Assembly (NCBI RefSeq): GCF_030272615.1
Contig: NC_081410.1
Span: forward strand, 227,760,915-227,824,914
Length of the DNA stretch: 64,000 nt
Reading direction: 5' to 3'
From: Cryptomeria japonica
Lineage: Eukaryota > Streptophyta > Pinopsida > Cupressales > Cupressaceae
The translations under genes and the position numbers were made by a program. Shown here in pieces: positions 56,641 through 64,000 of this stretch (position 1 is its first letter; the number at the start of each line of letters is the position of its first letter). A model generated the notes under the pieces. The model had not been told where the DNA came from, ran no database searches, and saw only the letters and a program-made list of their open reading frames with translations.

Positions 56641-58165
56641 TGGTGTTATGCTTCTTATGAAGCCATTGTACATGAATAAGAGCCATGAGCTCATGTGTGC
56701 TAGACTAGGTCCTTAGTGTTTTGTTGTGATTTCTTGTGCAGGAGAGGTTGAGTGTGGCTGGAATGTGTGTTAGGCCTTATTGGCATGTTGATGTCCTTAG
56801 GATAGCCCAAAATAGGCTTAGGAGTCATGAAAAGCAACAATGGCAAAGTTGCTCAAAAGATGCAAAAGTCGCATGACAACTTTTAAAAAGTTGTCAAGCA
56901 ACTTTTCCACCCAAAATGGTCATAGACCCTTGTTGTGCATGGAGAGCCCTAATTTTGGCACACTGACCAAGGTATGGGTGGTATAAGAGTTTACAAACCC
57001 TAAGTTAAAGGGATGGATGTCAGACATTGTATGGCCCAAGGAAGGAAAGCTTGACAGTGACTGTTTTTGAGTTACTAGTCAGTTTGAATGAAGTTACCGA
57101 GCAAACTAATGGATTGATTTGCAAGAAAACCTGTATGAAATGTCTTCTTTGGTGTATATATCTTCATTGTGAGTGATTAGTTTATCTTTTTGTTTACTGG
57201 TTGAGTGTGTTTGTAAATAATTTGTAAGTTGCAGTCTTACTGTCCAGTTTTGGACCGGTTTGAGTAAATGAAGTCTTAACTCCATTCCCCGTTGTGGAAC
57301 CACCATGAAACCATGGGGAATGGATGTGAAGACCCTGTACTATAGTCCCAAGAAAGCAGGGCCCTTGAAAATGCAGGGAGGCCAAGCAAAGACCCACTCC
57401 TAGGCGAGACTGGACAGTGCCCGGTTAGGAGAGGTCAAATTGCAGAGGTCTTGGAGAGCAAGTTTGGTTAGTGAAGAGTGCATCCTTTGGAGGAGGTGCA
57501 GAGGAGTGAGTGAAGCATCATTGGTGTGAAGGAGGAGCCTTCACCAGTCCAAACAAGGTGGCTAAACACAAAACCTTCACTGTGACCCAAACAGACCCTA
57601 AAAACCCTCACAAAAAACCCTTGAAAACCTTAAAATCCACCTAGGACAGTGTACGGACACTTGGAGGCCTAAAACTAGAAAATCCTTGAGTCCTTGCCAA
57701 ATGAATGGCAGTCCTTTTTGGGAGATTGGGTTGTTTGTGCATCGTTTGTGAGAGGGAGCCCTAAAAGACCGGTTAGGAGGCCTAATTGGTCCTAATCCTT
57801 GTAGCCCTATTTGAAGGCAAAAACCCAAATTTGTGAAATCGGTAAGGGGTTAGAATCTTGAAACCTCTTGGGAGCTCATGAATGGGTGGATAGACCATGA
57901 AATAGACCTGAAACAACCTTGCTAAGACCTTGGAAGGCGTGGAACAAGATTAGCCCTTATTAGCCATAATAAGGGGTTTGAAGTCTCACGAGAAGGTGAG
58001 ACCTTAGGAGCAGCAAAGCAACTCATTGGTGGGTGGATTGGGCAAGGTCAGGGGATTCCTCAAGAAAAGGAAGTCCTAGAGACCCTAGGGTTTGCAGAGA
58101 GCACCAAGTGATCCAAGGAAAGGATCCAAGAGCATAGACTAGGCTAGTCTATCCCAAACCCCATC
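56640..58165. mobile_element. Unclassified 1.5-kb insertion in ORF3, possibly a solo LTR
   Basis: GC-richer DNA with no coding content, bounded by LINE M3 ORF3 sequence on both sides. It holds a TATA-like GTGTATATATC near 57155, a hairpin CCATTCCCC...GGGGAATGG (about 57282-57323) and a hairpin CCCTTATTAgccaTAATAAGGG (about 57956). This would fit a long gypsy LTR, but I could not fix TG...CA ends or a 5-bp duplication. Confidence 0.5.
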
Positions 58166-59995
58166 CCATCAATTACCCAGGCCCATCAAGGGGAGAGATT
58201 GCATCACATGTTCCGCCATCTTTAATTCTGGGTCCAAGTTACCAGAGTCCAGGGCTTTGTTATCAAAAATATCCTCACCCATGACACCCTCAGTGCCCAT
58301 GTTCATAGGGGTCGTATCCTTAACATCAATAGGGTCTTGGGTTTGCATCTCAGAATTGCCCGTGTCAGTGGCACCAACAGTGGTCAGAACCATGGAGTCC
58401 CTAGTCATATCCACATCCACAACATCCCCATCAGGGGCCCCCATAGTGGTATTAGGGTCCTCTCCCTCCTTGTCCCCAATGGGGTCCTCCTCTGAGTCAA
58501 TATTTTCGATCACATGGGGTCTTCTTTTTATGGCTTTTGGAAGCCAATTTGGAGGATCTCCTTTTAACCTCAGAATCAGGGGAAGGATTGTCACTCTCAG
58601 CATCCTCAGAGGATGAATTGTCATCAAAGACAATACGTTTGCGTTTAACAAGGGTTTTGCCTTTGCCCTTGGACATAGAGTGGGAAGCGCTAGGAGAGGC
58701 TGACAAAGTCAAACTGGGGGAGATCGTAGATAAGGAAACAACAAAGGCATAAAAGCAGGCAAAGACATGGTGGCCGTAGCAAAGCCTTCATGAGGATACT
58801 GAAAAAATCTGGGGAAGGCCATAGACAAGATCAACAAGCTACTGAGGAGCAGGCATGGGGGGCTAAGAGAGTGAGAGCTTCCAGGGGAGGCAAAGGGCCT
58901 CATGAAATTTATACAACCTATAAATGAGGCCCTAGTGAAGGAGGTAGGGCGTCTTATCCCCATGCTTGGGATCCATGGTGTCTTTAATAGAGCTTTCAAT
59001 AGAATACATAAATAAAAGGGCAGACAGAGCAAATCATTATTGCGGAAATGATTCAGAAGGGGCAAATGATAGTTGTAGTATACCTTGTGTCTGCCCTCGA
59101 GAGTGAATTACTTCATGATCATAAGGCAGATCATGTTCCACGAGTGTTTGAGCTCCTTTCGAGCAAATCCACCCTGGAGTTTGATAGGTTCCTTGCGGTT
59201 GCGGAAGAATCGTTTCCAACATTCGCTATTGGCAACATAGCTGGTACGCTTCCAGCGTCGACCGTCAAGGGTCAGCTTCATAGCCTGGGATAAGGTCTCC
59301 TCAGAGACATCAAAGAAAATGTCACCCACCAAGACACGCCTCCCAGACCAAGAGGAGGAAAAAGCAGCCGAGAGCTGCTCATCGTGGCCCTGTAGACATT
59401 CCAAAAAATCAGCAACCCCTCCTTCAACGCAGAAATTCCAGACTAGGGGGTCATTTTTTAAATCATCTGGATTATCTGGTTCGTATCTAACTCTTTCACC
59501 CCCCATATCCTCCGCCAACATAGCTTCTTTAGTCATGAAAAAGTTTTCGCAGAGAAAGTTGCAAAGACCCTTCGAGAAGCAAGCCGAGAAAACATAATGG
59601 GAAGTGTGTGAGCCCGCCATCAATAAATGAGACATGAAGTTGGGCGCATGGGAAAAATTGAAATCACTTTTAGAAATGATTTCTTGGTTATGAGGCATGA
59701 AAAGCCAGCAAATACCGGCAGCAACCAACACGTTACCAATCCAATCATACCTCTTCATGACGTTGTAAGCCCAAAGGAATTGCCAACAAAGCAACACGTT
59801 TATCATCGCCAACTTGGTCGAACAAGTCACCACCACATCAGAAAATATCGAAGGGATATTCTCATAATTTGAATTATGAAACCAACACCTCCAGACTACC
59901 CCAAGAGAAGAGATGAGAGTAAGGAAAACACTTGGCAGCAGCTCAATCATTAGTAAGAATTTTGGATTTCTCTTCCTAAAGAAGGAAGTTAACAT
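58166..59995 (-). pseudogene. LINE M3 ORF3, N-terminal and linker part
   Basis: ATG at 59995-59993, 20 nt inside the end of ORF2. Runs 295 codons to a TAA at 59108, then goes on in the same frame. From N to C: hydrophobic/Cys-rich start; MTKEAMLAEDMGGERVRYEP; VGDIFFDVSEETLSQAMKLT; GRRWKRTSYVANSECWKRFF; LQGGFARKELKHSW; the conserved block FTLEGRHKVYYNYHLPLLNH then FRNND (59104-59040); after a frame change GLIYRLYKF (matches GLMVLIYDH of M4); then Ser/acidic linker with KGKGKTLVKRKRIVFDD; and an acidic stretch to 58169. Function unknown; unlike any ORF in P2 or P3. Confidence 0.78.
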
Positions 59996-60523
59996 GGTCT
60001 GAGAGGGAATTATGGCTCCTCGAACATATCAAGCCTGAGAGATTTAGGCCAATGGCTGCCAGGGCATCCGCCACTCTGTTGCCTTCCCTGAAGACATGCA
60101 TGATTTTAAATGAGTCAAGCCCGGAGATGAGCCTCAGGGTGTCCCTGATGGTTCCCTCAATGGTCCAATTAAGCTTATTCTGCCCTTTGATAACATCAAT
60201 GATGAGCTTGGAGTCACCCTCAATGTCCATAATCTCGATTCCCATGGTGAGGGCGAGACGAATTCCCTAGGCTAAGGCCATAGCTTCAGCCTGATTAGAG
60301 GAATGCCCCTTCAAGTTACCTGCATAAGCAACAACAAGGGCCCCCAAATGGGATCTGATAACCCCTCCACCAATAGCCAAACCCCCCTAGCAGCCCCATT
60401 AAAATTGAGTTTGAAATGTATAGCCGGAGGGGACCAGACCGTACTTTGTCTTAGTAGTCTCTTAGAGCAGTCAACAAGAGAGAACGAGGGGGGGATGTTC
60501 CAACATCTAGCAATTTCCCAGTC
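59976..60523 (-). pseudogene. LINE M3 ORF2, RNase H domain
   Basis: RNase H reading with HFKLNFNGAA (first catalytic Asp is Asn, about 60391-60415), GNLKGHSSNQAEAMALA (Glu present), LALTMGIEIMDIEGDSKLII (Asp present), then RLISGLDSFKIMHVFREGNR and VADALAAIGLNLSG. Stop TAG at 59978-59976. Broken by a TAG near 60270 and frame changes near 60350. The end overlaps the ORF3 start. Confidence 0.8.
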
Positions 60524-60925
60524 CTAGGTAGAGGGAGGCTTGGACTCCATTCGGGTTTTAGAAACAAAGATATTCTCAAGAATCAACTTAAGGAATCGAG
60601 CAAACATAATTTCCACAGAGGCCTCTTTATCTTTGAATGTCCTGTCATTCCTTTCCTTCCAGATACTCCAGCTCACATGAGGGGGGATTTGCTTCCACAG
60701 TTGTTGGATAAGGGGGTTGGAAGAGGGGCCCTGAAACTCCTGGGACAAAGTTAACAAATTGTCATTCATAATCCAATAGATATTGAGCTTGTTGTAGACC
60801 ATCCCCCAGAGCTCCCGAGTAAAGGCACAATGGAGGAAGAGATGAGTAGGACTTTCCTCATCATTTTTGTAGAGGACGCATCTATTAGGGAATTGGAATC
60901 CCCGCTTGACCAAAGTTATATTTGT
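60524..60925 (-). pseudogene. LINE M3 ORF2, zf-RVT end
   Basis: Starts at the 5' truncation: VKRGFQFPNRCVLYKNDEES, PTHLFLHCAFTRELWGMVYN (zf-RVT, with one Cys changed to Tyr in the usual CxxC), then LIQQLWKQIPPHVSWSIWKE and RNDRTFKDKEASVEIMFARF. Open for 129 codons. The zf-RVT start is missing. Confidence 0.8.
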
Positions 60926-62280
60926 TAGTTATTGTGTTTATTTACATTATTTGTTTTGTTTTTATTTGAAGGATTATTTTATTTTTGTATGTTAATTTTA
61001 ATGTTCATTTTGAAAAGTGTAGTAAATAATATTCTTAAAGATATGAAAGTTGTATTATTTTTTTAAAGAGTTATTTTATTTTATTTGAGAACTATTTTAC
61101 AATGTTTTTTTTTATTTAGTTAAAAACATATTTTATTTAGTGAAGAGTTATATCACAGTTATTTTATTTTACTTTAAAATTTATTAATAATTATTTTGAA
61201 CTTAAGAATTATTTTACTTGTCAAAAGAGGTTTAATTTTTTTAATTAATTGTAATATTTTAATATTTTTTGTTGACACACTTACATCATTACATTCTTCC
61301 CCTTATTTTCATTAAAAATAAAAACAATGTCTATTCAAGGAGTTGATATTTATATTTACATTTTGATTTTGTGAGATTTTTTTTTTTTCAAATATTTGTT
61401 ACGTGTGTTTTAGTTTTCAATATTATTATATGTTAGTTATGATTTTATTGTGTTTTATTTTAATACTAAGTAACATTGTTCAAATTCATCATGTTAAGCA
61501 AATAAATTCATATACAATTGATGGAATTTGAATTTAACATGGAACTTCAAAATGAAAATCAAATTGGAATTGTATTTACATTATAGAATGACTAGATTTG
61601 GATACTAGATAAGTTTCAACAATTTATGAAACTTAAGATGCATTTCCTACACACAAAACATGCCATGACAATTAATTATGTTGGGCCTCATGTGTGCAAA
61701 TCACTTCAAATACATTAAGGGTAGCTACAATAGGAGCTTGTTTCTATTTCCAATGAGTGTTAAAGGGTTAAACAAGGGAATGAGGTGACAACTAGCCCAA
61801 TAAAAGTCAAACAAAGTGATACAACTATCGCTAATTTATAACATGAAATAACAATGCAATAGTTAAGACTTCTAATGAAAGATTCAATCTAATGGTCCTT
61901 TTAAAGGAAATTTCAGGTTAATGAAATAATTTTCTAGTCAAGCATAAGTTCTAAACATGGATACTCACAAAAATAAAATAATTGTTAAAATTTTCTTGTG
62001 GATAAATTTATTTTGTGTTGTTTCTAAACCCTTTAGACTTGTTTAAAATACATATTTCATTAATAATATTTTAAGAATACTTGTTTATTTGACATTTATA
62101 TTTTCATCTATAGGAATACCTTCTTAACAAAACAAACACATATTGAATGATGAAGCTACTAAAAAAACTTTGATATCAAGCATAAATTGGATCATATACT
62201 CAAAGAAATGTCCATATAGATTTGCAAATAGTCCAACAAACATGGAAAGTTATATGAACACAAAAAAAATATTGTTCTGA
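60926..62280. other. AT-rich spacer between LINE M3 and M4
   Basis: No gene or repeat end recognised in 1.35 kb; long T- and A-rich runs only. Confidence 0.5.
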
Positions 62281-64000
62281 TTAATTAAAAAAGTAGGTTT
62301 TCAGGACTCGAAACCTTTAACATAAGATATTAAGACAAGACACCAAAAAGATCAGTGCTTAAGAACCGCATACAAAAAGACTGGCAAAAAGCCAGTGAAT
62401 CGAAAGGACAACAAAACTAACAACAGCAAAGAAACTAAGAAGGTGCTACACAGAAATTTTCTTCAACAAGTCCTCCGCCTTTGTCACCAGCTCGTCGTAA
62501 GAAGCCCTGATAGCTTTAAGGTCTTCCAGATCCTTGTTAGGTTTTTTGTCCTTCTTTTTGCCTCTGGTGCGGGTTCTGGGGCCATGAGCTTCCCATGTTC
62601 CTTCCGTTTCCAGGTCAATGTCTAGGATTTCCTTTTCATCATCCAGTTTGCTGATGAGAGTGTTGGTGTTGTTGGCTAAAATCTTCAGGATGCTAAGGCT
62701 CTGTTCAGCAATGTTCTTCAGGCACTCCTCAATTTTACCAATTTTGCTGACAGTTTCCGTGAGAGTTTGGTCATTAGTGTCAGCGAGATTCTTTCTTTCC
62801 AGCAAATCCTTCTCAATTTTTTTGAACCTGGGGTTGAAAGCATCTCTTATGTCTTCAGCTTTGGTGATGGTACTTTTCAGGTCCTCTATGAAGTTGGCCA
62901 CGGTCTTCCCTTCCCCTGTATTGATGGTTTCCAGGATCAAGATTCTGTTACAGAGTTTTTTATTTTCGTCCACAGCTTTCTTGTAACCATTGATGAGCCA
63001 CTCCATAGTTTCCATGAAACCTTGCAAACCCTCAGAGGCAGGGTTAGAGGGGGGGTCAACTTTTCCAGGGGTTGCCTTTTCCTCTTTAAGGGTGTGCTGG
63101 ATGGTTGTGTCAATAGCCCTAAGAACCGCTTCCATGGTCTCCTTTTCTAGATTCTAATCATCTTCCAGGGCCCTTACCTGTTTGTGGGCTTCTGATTCCT
63201 TAACAGTCTCCTCTTTCTTCTTGTGTATTTTCTTGGCCTGGGTGTGACCTTTAGTCTTCTTCTTCATCCACCCTTGAGGGTACTCCTCCTCAGAGTTGTC
63301 TGAAGTCTCCTCTTCTGAAGAAATGCTAATCAGGGGTCTACCTTTAGGCTTTTTGCCCTTAGAAGATGAGGGTATGGTTTTGATGTATTTCCTCTTCTTC
63401 CCACTTTCATAATCTGAGACATCCATGTTGTCCTCAGTATCAGTCGAAGGGTCACTTTCAGACTCCTCTTCCTCTGAGAAGGCAGGGTCAGACCCCTCAT
63501 CCTCAGAATCCGCAGAGGGCTGCATCCGAGCAATTTGGTTGGCCTTAAGATGGTCATAGATTAGAACCATAAGGCCTTGGTGCATTGCCGTATCACCCCG
63601 TGGGTTCTCTTTGTAGGCCTTGAGGGACGCATTTGAACAAAGCAGAAAATAGGGGAAGTTAACCTTATCATTGTACCTAAAGTGATTCAGTAGAACAAAG
63701 TGATAACCATAAACTTTAGTGAACCTACCATCTAGAGTGATGTATCGCATTAAAACAAAGAGGACTTCTCGCCAGGGTTTGGCAAAAGCCCTGGGCGGGT
63801 AGTAGGTTTTGCTCAACTTTACCAGACGTTTCTTCTCTTTCTCAGTGTCCGGGTATCTTTCAATAGCTTCCCTACTGACTTTCCTATCTTTGTAGAAGTT
63901 GCACCCTTCTCTTGTGAGGCCCGTAGCTTGAGCAATTAAATCTTCATCGATTTCTACAGTTTGGTCTCCCATTTTCAGCATTCCCTTTTTCCAATTTTTA
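62281..64000 (-). mobile_element. LINE M4 (minus), ORF3 and tail, runs off the right edge
   Basis: ORF3 and a 3' tail ending CCTACTTTTTTAATTAA at about 62281. The rest of the element would lie beyond 64000. ORF3 here is the best preserved of the four copies. No ORF2 sequence is inside the window for this copy. Confidence 0.75.
62446..64000 (-). pseudogene. LINE M4 ORF3, nearly intact, one stop, 5' end outside
   Basis: One frame from the right edge to the stop at 62446, with a single TAG at 63156-63154, about 518 codons. From N to C: TVEIDEDLIAQATGLTREG; FAKPWREVLFVLMRY; conserved block ITLDGRFTKVYGYHFVLLNH then FRYNDKVNFPYFLL (63757-63650); HQGLMVLIYDHLKA; acidic linker SEDEGSDPAFSEEEESESD; basic GKKRKYIKT and KGKKPKGRPL; a second acidic part; then after the TAG a coiled-coil-rich part (ERKNLADTNDQTLTETVSKI; IEECLKNIAEQSLSILKIL) and basic RTRTRGKKKDKK before the end. 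No enzyme motif recognised. Layout suggests a DNA/RNA- or chromatin-binding multimer. Confidence 0.8.

Larger units (their letters stand above)
56001..60925 (-). mobile_element. LINE M3 (minus), 5'-truncated: zf-RVT, RNase H, ORF3, tail
   Basis: Minus reading from about 60925: end of ORF2 (zf-RVT, RNase H), ORF3 overlapping it by 20 nt, and a 3' tail (GTGCCCTTGTTCAAAC, TTCTTTTTTAATAAAAAA) like those of M1 and M2. A 1.5-kb unclassified insertion (about 56640-58165) splits ORF3. The 3' end lands in the AT-rich tandem array. A target-site duplication is not certain. Confidence 0.82.

Noticed and set aside
62618..63150. Plus-strand open frames of 122 and 127 codons
   Set aside because: Antisense shadows of the coiled-coil part of LINE M4 ORF3.
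1..64000. CRISPR arrays, rRNA, tRNA or organelle DNA
   Set aside because: No regularly spaced short repeats with unique spacers, no cloverleaf or rRNA motifs noticed; tandem repeats here lack spacer structure.

Overview
The window looks like repeat-dominated nuclear DNA from a seed plant. Plant-type LINEs (DUF4283-type ORF1, zf-RVT, RNase H), plant Ty3/gypsy and Ty1/copia LTRs, CHG-type decay of CTGG sites and a plant 2-oxoglutarate dioxygenase with GT-AG introns all point that way. The large share of old, broken non-LTR elements would suit a gymnosperm, but nothing here proves the clade. I see no bacterial operons, rRNA, tRNA or CRISPR.

Layout. 1-741: broken gypsy Gag (minus). 1555-13611: decayed LINE P1 (plus), split by a complete, fairly young, non-autonomous gypsy element (5156-12943, minus, 1.2-kb LTRs, 5-bp TSD) that codes only for Gag-protease. 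13612-17334: AT-rich DNA with a diverged tandem duplication. 17335-23735: LINE M1 (minus), carrying a probable solo LTR. 23736-28731: LINE P4 (plus), head-to-head with M1. 28732-30368: spacer with TA/TG repeats and a 22-bp palindrome. 30380-36608: LINE P2 (plus, 11-bp TSD). 37183-43417: LINE P3 (plus, 14-bp TSD). 44689-45063: copia LTR with a duplicated primer-binding site. 50551-51612: short LINE copy M2 (minus, 13-bp TSD). 52943-53628: first three exons of a host dioxygenase gene (minus), with a 4 x 62 bp tandem repeat just upstream. 54460-55957: AT-rich tandem array of about 185-bp period with a 75-bp-arm inverted repeat. 56001-60925: LINE M3 (minus), interrupted by a 1.5-kb unclassified insertion. 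62281-64000: LINE M4 (minus), running off the right edge.

Main discovery candidate. The four minus-strand LINE copies M1-M4 share an extra open reading frame (called ORF3 here) 3' of the EN-RT-zf-RVT-RNase H ORF2 and before the LINE 3' tail. ORF3 has a conserved N-terminal block (TL[DE]GR ... YH ... LLNHFR), an acidic Ser-rich linker with basic patches and a C-terminal coiled-coil-like part. M2 is a 5'-truncated copy holding only the end of ORF3 plus the tail between 13-bp target-site duplications, so ORF3 lies inside the mobilised unit. In M3, ORF3 overlaps the end of the RNase H frame by 20 nt. The plus-strand LINEs P2 and P3 lack ORF3. I do not recognise the ORF3 family by name.

Other points of note: seven of eight premature stops in the P2 ORF2 are CTGG-to-CTAG changes at Trp codons; P2 joins ORF1 to ORF2 by a TAATG stop-start; the two LTRs of the gypsy element differ by 18 substitutions (16 transitions) and a duplicated hairpin.
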